A DNA stretch of 64,000 nt, taken from assembly GCA_026419785.1 (NCBI GenBank), contig JAODTK010000112.1, forward strand, positions 124,001 through 188,000. The letters run 5' to 3'. This document shows, piece by piece, positions 12,400 through 22,740 of the stretch. The notes beneath the pieces are model-generated. The model had not been told where the DNA came from. It was given only the letters and a program-made list of their open reading frames with translations, and made no database searches. Numbering within the stretch: the stretch's first letter is position 1; each line of letters begins with the position of its first letter. A program made the translations under genes and the position numbers. This DNA is from Sclerodactyla briareus. Taxonomy: Eukaryota > Echinodermata > Holothuroidea > Dendrochirotida > Sclerodactylidae.

Positions 12400-15290
12400 A
12401 AGAGAAAATCCTCATGAAATCCACAACTCGACACAGTAACACGTGCTTGCAGGGCGTCGGACCGTTTTGAAAAGTGTGGGGGGGGGGGACACATCGAATG
12501 TAAATGACCAACTAAGCGGAGCGCCACCATCGGTTTGCGCGAGCGTAGAAAGAACATTTCCGATTTTCATACCCTCCAGATCGACGGAAACGGCACTGCG
12601 GATGCTTTCGTCTGCTGAGTTTCTGATAGTCAGGACTACACAACATTTAGCCACCTTGAACTCTTCAACCACGGAAGTTAGGCAGCTGCAACTCTCCAGA
12701 TCTGATGTAGAGGCCGATAGGAGTGAAGCTAGGCGGGACTCCCAAACCACTTTCTGAGGAACTTGTTGGCCTTCCTCTCTATTTGTTCAACTGTGGAGAT
12801 TGGGACATCGTAGATATTAAGTAGCCACATCAGTCTTTGGAGCAATCCGTGTTGATAGATCCAGGCCTTAAATTTCCCTGGTAGCTTTGATCTATTAATG
12901 ACCTTCAACCAGTCTTCAGCCTGCTGGGCTGTATTCTCGATGTTGTGCCTATTCCCCAGGGAGTCATCATACCATTTTCCGAGACACTTGATGGGGTTGC
13001 CTTTCACAGAAGGAATAGGTTCATCTTGCACCCTCAATGGGCCTCCACTCTTTACCGTCCCTCTCGTGATAATCATGCACCTGGACTTCTTTAGCTTAAA
13101 CTTCATCCCTGCCCATGACACCAGACTGTCCAGAGATGTCAGAATCCATTTTTTGCCTGTACGACAGTCGGAGTTTTTATCGTTAGGTCATCCATGTAGC
13201 CACGTAGTGATGGTTGGTTGATGTCCCGATTTCATCATGGGTCCCTTTGCTTGTTTTGTTGCAGTGGCTATGATTAGGTTCATGCCCATCACGAACAAGA
13301 TAGGTGAGATGGTGCAGCCAGTGATGATGCCTTTCTCCAGAGGTTGCCAGTTGGTTGTGAAGTTTGGCGTCCTGAAATGAATTCTGAATCCATTCAGATA
13401 TCTGCCTATCATGGTGTCTGCAATATGATAGTGATTCAAGGCTAGCTGAATCACGTTATGTGGGATGGAACCATATTCATTTGCGAGGTCCAACCGGACC
13501 AATGTCAAGTCGCCTCGAGAGGATCTTGCTTCCTTGATCAGTTGTGTCAGGACTGATGTGTGTTCAATGCAGCCCGAAAGACCTGGAATCCCACCCTTCT
13601 GGATGAGGTGTCCACGTAGTTGTTGGTGATCATATATGAGGTCAGTCGTCTGGACAGGACAGAGAAGAAGAGCTTTCCTTCAACGCTTAGAAGGGATATT
13701 GTTCAGAATTGATTTACTTCCACTGCGTCCTTCTCTTTTGGAACAACAAACACCATTTGCTACCTTCCAGGCAGATGGAATATCGGCCCTACGCCACAAT
13801 ACTCGGAGTAATCGCCAGAGTCTTCTGAAAAGTTTTGAGCACTTTTTATACAAGAGATATGGTAGCCCGCTGGGTCCTGGTGCTGAGGCGGATCTCGCCT
13901 TCTTCATGATCGCTGTCAGCTTGCTCCATCTTGGCTCACTCTCATCCAGACATGTCACTGGGGGGTAACACCCGCGTGCGTGTGATACAGATGTAGGTTC
14001 CAAGTGTGGCATGTTGTAGGGGTCCATCATGGTGCCTCTTCAGGAAGTGCTCCACCTACTCCTTTGAACTCCCAAGTGACCCTGACTTAGACTCCCCAAG
14101 AAGGGACCTTGTGTACTTTGTAAGGGTCTCCTGATAACTGAACCGCTCTCCTTCCTCTTTCCTCCTCTTTCTCCTCCATCTTTCCGCCCGCCGTGTGCGA
14201 CGTAGTTGGTCTATGAGTGACTTTGTAAGTCTTCTCAAGCCCTCCATTTCCATCTCCGAGGCACATTTATATCTTCTGCTTAAGCTTTTATTTCCTGACG
14301 TAATCGGTATATCTCCCTTTCTCTCGGTTCTCATGTAATTTCACCTTGGGCTCGGCGTCATTTTTTGTACCAAACCTTTCTTTGGCAATGTTGAAGACAA
14401 TTGTGGTGAAGGAGTTGAGCTTTCTTTCCGCATCACCTGCAAAAATTGCATCAAGCACCAGCTGCACTGCATTTGCATCGAGTTGAGCCCATATGCTTGA
14501 TCACTCCTCCCTTGGCCACTAGAGCCTCTGTCTAACAGGTGTGGGAACCAACACCTACTTCAGGAGTTTGCTCGCCGATCACGAACCCTCCCTGATCCGT
14601 TTCCAACTGTGGTGATTCTGGGTCAGGTCTGGGTGTTGACGAGTGAACTGTTGACGCGCCACTGTTGTCACTGCTATCTTCTGTCCTCTCGGTGACTGAG
14701 CATCTGTAAAGTGTCCCTCCCACATCTGATCGTAGTCTTGTGTATCTTCAGTCCTCTCAAAGACTTGCAAACTTTCCCACATTCACACTTACATGTGGCT
14801 TCTACTTTTTCACCTGCCAGTGACAACTGAGTGAACGTCTTCCTTCTAGCACCACCTTGGATGTTGGGGAGACCGGGGTCCACCACTTCAATTTGACTCT
14901 CCTGACTTGATTTCTCCGACGTCTCACCAGATGCTAGCTCTGTGCGCTGCTTCTGTAACCGCCCTCTTCCACACTTGTTCTCGCCTGGTGGACCTTCAGT
15001 CCCTTTGGCCCTTGACAACTTTTGAGCCCGCAATGGCATTTCACCTCACCTTAATCCCAGTAAACCGATATTGACTGGTCCGATGGTCCCTTTTCGTGGG
15101 GCCAGGGCATTTGCGTTCGCAAAATCGAGAACCGTGCATAGAGGTCTCTCATTCTCCCCCCCCCCCCTCCTCGGGAAGTCCACCGGGGGTATAGTAAGTT
15201 GGTTCATCTGGAGCAATAACTGGGTGTCCTTTTGCAAGAAACTTGTGATCGAGCTTGCTGTGCCTCTCACCCCGAAAGCAGCGTCCTTCC
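12400..15290 (-). mobile_element. R2/NeSL-group LINE, 5' and RT part (downstream copy)
   Basis: Read on the minus strand from about 15290 leftwards. A 5' segment ends in GTIGPVNIGLLGLR. A start near 15039 opens MPLRAQKLSRAKGTEGPPGE, followed by a zinc finger CECGKVCKSLRGLKIH, a basic coiled stretch (SRRYKCASEMEMEGLRRL) and the RT: KKARSASAPGPSGLPYLLYK, LDLANEYGSIPH, EKGIITGCTISPILF, SRCMIITRG, KCLGKWYDDSLGN and PGKFKAWIYQHGLLQRLMW. It fades after EEFKVAKCCVVLTIRNSADE. An N-terminal finger plus this RT signature fits the restriction-endonuclease-type LINEs (R2/NeSL/HERO group); the exact clade is unresolved. The C-terminal endonuclease is missing from this copy. Frame changes and stops make it inactive, but several frames exceed 90 codons, so decay is moderate. 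Confidence 0.85.
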
Positions 15291-15599
15291 TGCAGCCCAG
15301 CTGTTGCCAGCGTCAGCCAGTCTTTCCGTTGGTATCCTGCCATTCCAGGAACATCACTGGGAGGCAGAGTTAAATATAAGGTATAAATGTACGTGGAGGC
15401 GAGAACAACATCTATGAGATTAAGAAAATTTGCCCACCCGCCATCGTCTAACATTATTGATGGTGAACAATTGGTAGGAGTTCTCTAGGAGTGTCAAAAT
15501 CGCGAGGGATGTCTAGGTCGTGATCATCGGCGGTCTCCAGCCATCATGAGTGTGTCAACCCTAAGACCGGCTACATCTACAGCTGGTGGGTTCGCAGTG

Positions 15600-15960
15600 C
15601 TGGCCGGCACTCCCTTTCTTAATCATTAGACATCCAAACTTGTGTCACGTAGGCCACCACAACCAGCCATGACGCCTATCTGCCTCTCTCGCCGAAGTTC
15701 TTTCAGGCTCTTTTCTTTCCTTGTAGTTACGCCAATTGCCGATAATAACCTAAAGGCTGGACTGTATGGGAAGCCTTGGCATCCGATCTCAATTGGGAAG
15801 TGCCTGTTGCAATCTGGTCCCTTACATGTAAGCAATCAGTTAAAAAGTATCTTGCCCAAGGATTTAATTCTATCGAAAAATGTGATCCTAGAACCAATAG
15901 GCAAACGCGCTCGACCAATAAGGGAATATTGCTAAGAGAAAAGTATTTTGCTGAATCAAA
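15600..15960 (-). mobile_element. R2/NeSL-group LINE, C-terminal end (upstream copy)
   Basis: On the minus strand an ELNPWARY-like block (equivalent to the ELTVPWE motif of the restriction-like endonuclease region) is followed by CNRHFPIEIGCQGFPYSPAF, RLLSAIGVT and a KSLKEL block. A GWLWW-like end sits in another frame. This conserved cysteine-glycine-phenylalanine tail is the normal C-terminus of the family represented at 12.4-15.3 kb, so it belongs to a second copy. That copy lies upstream in the same orientation, and its stop is only about 0.6 kb before the next copy's start codon. The intervening 15.3-15.6 kb should be its 3' untranslated region plus the next 5' untranslated region. Upstream of 15960 the copy is no longer recognisable. 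Confidence 0.7.
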
Positions 15961-16645
15961 AGCCTAAACCTGCTGTGAATGCTAGACAATTGCCCCAAAT
16001 AAATGTACAGGAATTTTATCTTTAGAAAAATATATAAAAAAAGTCAAGGATTATATGTTAGTCGTTCAGCTTATGACCTAAACCTGAAAGAGATACAATG
16101 AATGATATCCAGAATGAATGCCATTCATTGGTTGGTCATGTACAAAGGTCTGAGATAGTATACTGCACCGAAGGTTCTTGGTTCTAGGTTCTTGTCTGAG
16201 ACCGAGATCAAACTCAAATATTCCTCTTATAACAGGTAAACTTACTACCAATTTTGCATTGCAGTCAGAACGTTGCATGTACAGTAGTAATCTTAAACCA
16301 TCCATTAACTTGGCTTCGAGGAAGAGAAGGCAAAGGAATTGTGAAGTGGCATTGTTCAGAACACCCCTAGATGAAAAAAAATGTACTATTCATAAACCCT
16401 GAAAAGGTTTGTTTTTCAAGCCCATCTTGATTGTCAGTTATCTACAATTTAGTTGAAACTGTCACAGGAGAACAAAATATTATTATTGATTCAGTTCTGA
16501 TGTTTTCTCATAGATTTCAGCCTGAATTTAATTTTATTAAATATGCCCTACCTTATGATTATTACAAATTGTGTTTAATTGCCCAGCGCCACTGCACCAC
16601 CACATCCCTGTGTGACAGAATTGAGAAAATGATGAGTCTTGCTTA
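15961..16645. other. Spacer with unassigned frame
   Basis: A 71-codon plus-strand frame (16431-16646) continues in the same frame, after one stop, into the exon-like block at 16646. No domain is recognised. It could be upstream coding sequence of a pseudogene or chance. Confidence 0.35.
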
Positions 16646-16852
16646 GGAACGGTTGGTTAAGGGGGCTTCCTCAGCGTCACTTTCAGCTTCAGATGACCCA
16701 ATAGACGATTCCTCCGAGGGGTCAGCCAACTCCGCCATATCGCAGCCGTCAAGGACGCATCATAAACGAACTCGCATACGTTTCTTTGTGATGGTCAGTG
16801 GAAGCAGAGCTGAGAATAGTCTCTCCGGGTCAGTACTTCAGGATGGCCTTCC
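16646..16852 (+). other. Exon-like block, strand ambiguous
   Basis: On the plus strand a CTTGCTTAG acceptor-like end precedes 207 bases open in one frame (ERLVKGASSASLSASDDP, then a Ser/Asp-rich and Arg/Lys stretch), followed by a strong donor, CTT|GTAAGT. On the minus strand the same DNA encodes an acidic segment, MAELADPSEESSIGSSEAES, ending at a stop near 16645. Both readings look protein-like and cannot both be real. Joining the plus-strand block to the acceptor-like site at 17279 would create an immediate stop in the only long frame there, which weakens that model. No family is recognised. Confidence 0.3.
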
Positions 16853-18121
16853 TTGTAAGTAAATATACATATAACATACTTAGCGATATTCAGACAAACC
16901 TATTTTAACTAGCGGATGACGGATATATTGTAGGCAGACGAAGATGCAGAGTCATAATAGCCTACAGCACTAATGTCAGCTGCAAACCAAGGACAGGCCT
17001 CTGTTAGCTGGCTAGCACAATTGAAGGAGTGTTCACAGGTAATTAGGAAGCCACATTCCCGTATTGTGAGGGCAATTGAGATAAAAGTACCATGCTCAAT
17101 GGTGAATGGTGAATGCCAGCACCTAATGTAACTTTGAAAACATCCACATGTCGAGTATTCATGTTTTTTTTATTATCAGAATCCACCACCATAAACAGTT
17201 TTAGTGATTGGGTTGCTCATATATGCTATAGAATTATTAGGACAATTCGAGTTTAAATAACCATTTCAATTAAATTGCAGGATCAATCTACCATGTTGAT
17301 GTTGGTATTGCCCAGTACATGTTCGTAGGCCCATCATGCAATATCATTTCAATACTTCCGTCAACAAAAATAAATCAGCTATTGAATGATTTGATTTTTT
17401 ACTTGACAGTTTTCTGACGACAGAAATAATATATAAGATATTCCATTTTTTAATGCCATTGGCTTCAATATCGGTTTAAGTTGATTTGAGAGCGGTATCA
17501 TTGACGGTTGGCGAGTAACAGATATGGACGGAGTGGTCCGGGTTTGTATCCCGTATATAACCAGGACGTTCATCAACTAGCTATACTTCAGTGATGGTGC
17601 CGTGTTCCTGGTCCTGAGTTTCAGTTTGTGGGTCAGTGGCCTGTGTTTCCTATGGGTTTATTTCTGTCCAGTTGCCGTTAACGCTCCGTTTTGCAAAAAG
17701 GAAATAAAAACAATTGCACACCAACAAAAAATACTATCTTTTCCGCTCCTCCAGGACTGGGAAATTGTTTTCCGATCTGGGGTGACTGAGATCCTCCGAT
17801 GGACGTAAAATGGCAGTCCTCGGGAGCAGGTTTGTATTTGTGTTTCACTCCTGCCTCGCTAATAATCTAAGCCTGTCGAAAAAAGAAGGCGAGTTATCAC
17901 TAGTGTTTATCCACAATCACCACTGCCAGGGTTACTTGAATAACGTCTCAGTGACTTCCGAACCTGTAGATATACCAAATCAAATCATCAACATTGTCAT
18001 ATTTTTTCCTGTAAAAGTAAAAATCCCTACCGCCAGACAAAAGGGAGGGTTGCACACTTTCATTGTTCTCTATCATCTGATGAAGGTTGGTGATCTTGGT
18101 CATCCTATAATTTCCCTGGTG
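16853..18121. other. Spacer with two unassigned frames
   Basis: An acceptor-like site (AAATTGCAG|GATC) at 17279 opens a 44-codon plus-strand frame that begins SIYHVDVGIAQYMFVG. A 129-codon plus-strand frame lies at 17810-18199 but overlaps the better-bounded minus-strand block at 18122-18202. No domain is recognised in either. Confidence 0.35.
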
Positions 18122-18202
18122 TCAATCACCGTCTGCTGCACAATGGAGCTGCAGAACGCCTCGTACATGTGTGTCTTTCTCATCACCCTTTGGGTTTGAT
18201 TT
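18122..18202 (-). CDS. Putative terminal exon (unassigned)
   Basis: On the minus strand a pyrimidine-rich stretch ending TTTCCAG is followed by 26 codons and a TGA: KSNPKGDEKDTHVRGVLQLH and a short Cys/Asp tail. The open frame is in phase 0, which matches the phase-0 end of the exon-like block at 18673-18831, so the two can be joined without a frame break. A second frame from the same acceptor is also open (reading NQTQRVMRKTHMYEAFCSSI) and longer, so the phase is not certain. No homologue is recognised. It is part of a possible host or transposon-derived gene on this strand. Confidence 0.3.
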   Translation of the reverse strand, partial: KSNPKGDEKDTHVRGVLQLHCAADGD

Positions 18203-18672
18203 CTGGAAATTAAAATGGAATAAAAATGTTTAACACGAATAAGGATTGAAAATCACTCACAGGTGTATGAAAGAGAGAAGACCGCCAAAAACTCTTGGGG
18301 AGAGAAGAGATTTTTTTTGTGTGCCTTATGTAACGCTCCGTATCTAGTTTCTTGCTGGCGTTATTGCCAATGTACAATGTGCAGTGTTTAGATAAATTCG
18401 AGCTCACTTTCCACATGCCATCAGAGAGCATTTCTAAAGAGATGCTTCTTAAAGCCCCATGTCGCTTAATTGGCATAATGACATTCCAAGGTGAGCAATA
18501 TTTGGGTGCACTGTTGCATATTCAGTTAGGGTTCTAATTTATTGGAGTTGTGAATTTACGGGTTAGATTCGCGTTGAATCCGTGAGCAAGGGACTCTATT
18601 CTAGTTGCTCACAACGAGAAGGTGATTTATACGTTACCGACTGTGTGTACAATAATGACCCCCCTCCCTTAC
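18203..18672. other. Candidate intron
   Basis: Lies between two minus-strand exon-like blocks. It begins (minus sense) GTAAGG and ends TTTCCAG. It contains an 88-codon minus frame (MPIKRHGALRSISLEMLSDG...) with no recognised domain, which could instead be coding. Confidence 0.3.
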
Positions 18673-18831
18673 ATCACAGACACGCCATGGAGGCTTTGTC
18701 TTTTTCCGTGTCCTGACGAGGGATGTATCTGACGAGAATTCTGTATCTAGGTATGCACACTTGCCGGCCGTGTATTGGACCAGTACCAGTGTCAGGCAGG
18801 ACTTCCATAAATCTTTACTACATTGTCTCAA
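18673..18831 (-). CDS. Putative internal exon (unassigned)
   Basis: On the minus strand the block is 159 bases, exactly 53 codons, open throughout, with an acceptor ATATTAGCAG and a strong donor GAT|GTAAGG. Both boundaries are phase 0. The translation has a cysteine-bearing, ordinary globular composition: LRQCSKDLWKSC, QYTAGKCAYLDTEFSSDTSL, RTRKKTKPPWRVCD. I do not recognise the family. Four cysteines and a basic stretch before the donor suggest a small metal-binding or secreted-type module, but that is conjecture. The chance of a 53-codon open stretch is not negligible. The matched splice sites and phase are what raise it above background. Confidence 0.35.
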
Positions 18832-20029
18832 CTGCTAATATTGAAAAACACAGTATAAACAAAAAGATATTGCATAGATTTCTATGTCCAAAAAGAACAA
18901 CCTCGACCCTCGTTTCGTTCGGGTCACTGATTAAAATAATCCGGTGTACCGTCATTGATGACCACTATGAGCTGAGCATGAACCGTCATCTGTGAGAAAT
19001 GATTTTTACCCTGCTGGAGGCTGCTGGTGTAAGTGACTACATAACAGATTCATCAGTAGCATACCCGAGGCTAGACTGTGAAGAATGACAACAGGACCGT
19101 TTCAATGCTCGCCATTAACAGTAAAAAACACAAGAAACATCACCGCACTCGAATATAATGTTTTTTTTTTTTTTGCAGGGGGAAGTGGGGGGGGGGGAGG
19201 AAGTCCAGTTGCTTACCCTTCAGGTTTTGGGCTTTCCCCTCTGTGGTGCCTTGTGTACGCCCTGTAGCAGGACCGATGGTAGCGGACCTCTATGGCTAAA
19301 CGCAATCTTTATCCCGGATTAAGCTCAGCACGTTCTCATCTTCCTTCTGCGTCGCCGCATGACGGAGCAATCCTGAAAGAGAAAATTAGGCTAATCGTAT
19401 TTTTTTGAAATCATCTTTCATAGGGATCCAAATTGGGGATCGTGGACTGTCCTTTTTGCCATATCACATATCCCTTGCATAGGGTTAATCCTAGAGAATC
19501 GAGTTTCTGGTGTCATCCATAAGTTTGATGCTTAACACGACATACAGTACAGTATAGCCTACATATAACATGAACGAAAGCGATTCTCCATGTTTCTAAC
19601 CAAACTAGCCGCTTGTTCGGGTTGTCATCACAGCCTATTTTAAAAAGGAATAATCGTGTTGTAGCAGCTGCTAAACATTACATGACATGCGACATGTGGT
19701 TGCGATTTTTTATACGAAATAATACCATATGTTTGACATTTTATAAGTAATCTGTATCAGTTTGGTTGTTTGAACAAGAACTATCACAAACTTTTGCCAA
19801 TTAAGTGAAAGCCATTTCCGTAATAGGCCTATTTCCCAGCAGAGCAAATATCGTTTCCAAAAAATAGATTAAACCGAATGATGAGATAGTCGAGTGCACA
19901 GCCCTAGAAATACAGTACAGTAATTGAGTGAGAAGGGTCAGGAAGGACAAAATCCTCATAAACGACCCGTAGCCACAGCATCAAAGCATCCAAGAGAAAA
20001 AAAAAAAACACACAAATGCAGAAAAGAAA
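18832..20029. other. Candidate intron with one acceptor-like block
   Basis: At about 19308-19379 (minus) a strong acceptor, TTTTCTCTTTCAG, opens a 24-codon frame, LLRHAATQKEDENVLSLIRD..., that then stops. It could be an alternative terminal exon. A T16-GCAG-G tract lies at 19160-19200. Nothing else is recognised. Confidence 0.3.
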
Positions 20030-20310
20030 AAACAATTCGCCCAAAATTTCTTAAAGAATATAAATCTAGACTATTCTTGAACGCATTTACATTCCTGGAC
20101 AGAACAGCTCTTCAGGAAGGCTATACAACTCATTAACTCTCTGCGAGAAGAATACTGTATTTACGAATGTCTAATTTACAGATTGCCACGAAGATTGAGG
20201 CAATGACCCCTGTTGGACAATTGAAAACTCAAAGAAATAGGGAAGGTAGGCTCTAAACCAGGGACAATTTTAAAAACTTCAATCAAATCACCACGAATAT
20301 CAAGTATGGT
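20030..20310 (-). mobile_element. CR1-like LINE, C-terminal fragment
   Basis: On the minus strand the sequence encodes IRGDLIEVFKIVPGLEP followed by a CLNLRGNL-like segment. It then continues through an RRE/FFSQRV-equivalent region and an FLNAF-like piece encoded near 20060. This matches the C-terminal third of the family seen at 2.87 kb (RRIRGDLIQVFKIVHGLD). It is short, truncated and out of frame in places. It lies just downstream (minus sense) of the putative exon at 20392, i.e. inside what would be an intron. Confidence 0.7.
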
Positions 20311-20391
20311 GGTGGAAAAAAAAAGTTATGCAACATTAATTACAAATAATATAGCCTAGCCTCAGTCTAGGCTAGACAAAATAAATCTTAC

Positions 20392-20741
20392 CAGCACCAA
20401 AGTCCATGCTTGACACCCAGTCTGTCCTTCACCCTCTTGCCTCGTTGTGTTATGCATCGCTCCACCCGGTGACAGATGAGGGGGGGTGCAGGAGTTGGGT
20501 AATACAGGCCTGGAACTTGTGGTTGAACTGGCGCTGGTTGTATGCCCAGAGGTGTAACTGTGCTTGTGCTTGAACTTGAATATCTTAGCCTCAACGTTCT
20601 GGGCGAAGGCACAGTTAGAGCTTCATCATGTTCATGCTGCTTCCGTTTCTGGGCTGTGATTCGTTTCACGTCGATAAACCGTCGATAACACGTTTCGGAA
20701 GCTAAATCTGGGCATTTAGCAGTGGCTCTTTCATAGTTATG
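20392..20741 (-). CDS. Putative internal exon, C/Y/R-rich head and P/S/T-rich linker (unassigned)
   Basis: On the minus strand a long pyrimidine tract ending CCCTAG is followed by 350 bases with one frame open throughout (116 codons), ending at CTG|GTAAGA, a near-consensus donor. The translation begins HNYERATAKCPDLASETCYR, then RFIDVKRITAQKRKQHEHDE, a Ser/Thr/Pro-rich linker (SSSSTSTVTPLGIQPAPVQ) and a basic Cys/His end (CHRVERCITQRGKRVKDR). The C...CY..F...KR pattern recalls cysteine-bearing heads of uncharacterised, often transposon-related metazoan proteins; this is a resemblance, not an assignment. The exon ends in phase 2, so it cannot join the 18.8-kb block directly without an intermediate exon. 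This is the best candidate for real host or domesticated coding sequence in the window. Confidence 0.42.
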
Positions 20742-20759
20742 CTAGGGGGGGGGTGGGGG

Positions 20760-22398
20760 GGCCCGCTCACTCTCGCTGGTTAGGAGGCCCTGCAGCCGTA
20801 ATTCGGCAATTGTTCTATTCGATACATGACAGTTTGCACCCATCTTCAGCCACAGGATTTAAACGTTCCATTCTTCTCGGTAAATGCTTTGGTGTTTTCA
20901 AATGTAACCGATTCGTCGTTGTAAATAACATGGAATGTAACTCGGTTCTTTGTGGACAACGAAGAACGCAGCCATATTGTTGTGTTTACATTCATCGATC
21001 TGCTTCTGGGTGGGCGTTATTACCTCGTGATTTTGGGCCCGTGACCTCGGCGAGTGAATATTACATCATCACGATGAGTTTGCGATATACGAGTTCGGTA
21101 AAATATAGTTCATGTTATTATTGAGAATATGAAAGTACTGCAGGGAGAACTGTGGAGAACTTTTTTTCAGATATGTTTTACTTACGTAGCTACATTTTCG
21201 TGCTGAAAGAAAGTAGACGCCGACTTGCTGGAACAAAACAGCATCTCTCAACTTTCAGCTGACGGCCTAATAGACGTGTTTTTGTTATGGGCACTAGGCC
21301 GATTTTTGTGTAGAATGGACACACAACATTGTGTTACTAGCACAGTATCACAAATTATACATAATGGTTGTGTATTCAGTTACACAGCACCATAATAGGT
21401 GTGCTAGATACACTGCATTTTAAGGTAGGCTACTCCATTTCCCACCCTTTTATCAATTTGGGTAAATATCGGGACGCTAGCTTGTTTCCTCTGGACTGCG
21501 TGCCCTCCATGCTCTCCTTGACAGAGAATAGCTGTTTCTGGAAATTACACATGTAGGCCCGACATAGTCCTATACGTCTTAAATGTCGAACTGACTATAA
21601 TTATCAAGCGTTTTCGTAAGTTGTCCCAAGTTGTGAGGCACTGGATGTAATCCCTACCCAAATGTTTCTGCGGAGTATCATGCGTAACGACTGCAAAATC
21701 AGATACAATATAGCCACATATTTTCTCATTACGTCGGAATTCTGGATTTCTTCAGTTAAGGTACGCTCAATTTGTTTATCTATACCGATGCGTTTGTGAG
21801 ATATCACACAAAGCGGATGGTTTATATAGGAGTAAGTTTTTTTTCCTGAGGCTCATGCACCAATTCTTAACACGAAACTAACATTAGAGTTGGCAAAAAT
21901 ATCGTATAAATACGATATAATAATATATAATAACACTTTGATGTTTCACTGGTCTCAGAAACAGCAAAACATCACAGTGAGTACTTATTCCTGAGTACTT
22001 CGCCTCACGTTTTACAGTCAATTCCATCCATGTCTGTTTTGGAAGCTGTTGCTGCAATTATATTGAAGATGACATCGCACTCTTAATCACGTTGCTAATC
22101 TATAATGTACGTGGTCTCGTCTAAGATGCTTCTTCCTCTGCGATCTCTCTTTTTTCAGCTCGATCTCCACTATGCTACACCTTTACCAGGGGGGCAAAAC
22201 AGACTATCACAGAAACCGTTTCTCATACTTATACGGAGAGAAACGAGAGGGTCCACTAGATGGTGTGTAAAACGCATCGCGCTGAGGACAATAACTTCTT
22301 AACAGAATACTATAATATACACTGCCTGAACGTTTGTATATATTCGTTGCAATTTAGTATCAGCCTTTACGTCATCATGCAGTTTAATCACTTCTGAG
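20760..22398. other. Unrecognised spacer
   Basis: A 123-codon plus-strand frame at 20753-21124 begins in a G-rich tract and shows no recognisable domain. No LINE, SINE or inverted repeat seen. Confidence 0.4.
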
Positions 22399-22403
22399 AA
22401 GCT

Positions 22404-22437
<34 letters not shown>

Positions 22438-22740
22438 TAAGTAAGTAAGTAAGTAAGTAGTAAGTAAGTAAGTAGTAAGTAAGTAAGTAGTAAGTACGTA
22501 AGGAAAACTTTATTCATCATCAGAAATTGGAAATTCAAGTACTCGCAAGTACAGACATGGGTATGATAAAAATAAACAGTTATAAACAAATAAATCATAT
22601 ATACAAGTCATATGGTGAGTTATGAAAATAAAAGAAAGAAGCTAGCGTCTCTGTCTATCATTTAAAAAGATTTATTGCACGGGGATGAATGAAATTCGAT
22701 GTATGTTGATTTTAAGATTCGGGAGTCTCAGCCTCGAAAA
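22399..22740 (-). mobile_element. Rex1/Babar-type LINE, 3' end with (TTAC)n/(TTGC)n tail
   Basis: On the minus strand an FIHPRAINLF piece, ended by a stop, matches the TPRAIKLF end of the 47.7-49.1 kb LINE. It is followed by about 170 bp of untranslated sequence, AATAAAGTTTTCCTTACG and then (TTAC)n changing to (TTGC)n (22404-22502 on the plus strand as GCAA/GTAA). The tail and lead-in are shared with copies at 10.1 and 47.7 kb. Severe 5' truncation leaves only the terminal codons and the 3' untranslated region. Confidence 0.75.

Noticed and set aside
16646-17410. Two-exon plus-strand gene across 16852|17280
   Set aside because: Joining the strong donor to the acceptor-like site puts a TGA at the junction in the only long frame of the second block.
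17810-18199. 129-codon plus-strand gene
   Set aside because: No domain, no start or splice context, and it overlaps a better-bounded minus-strand block.
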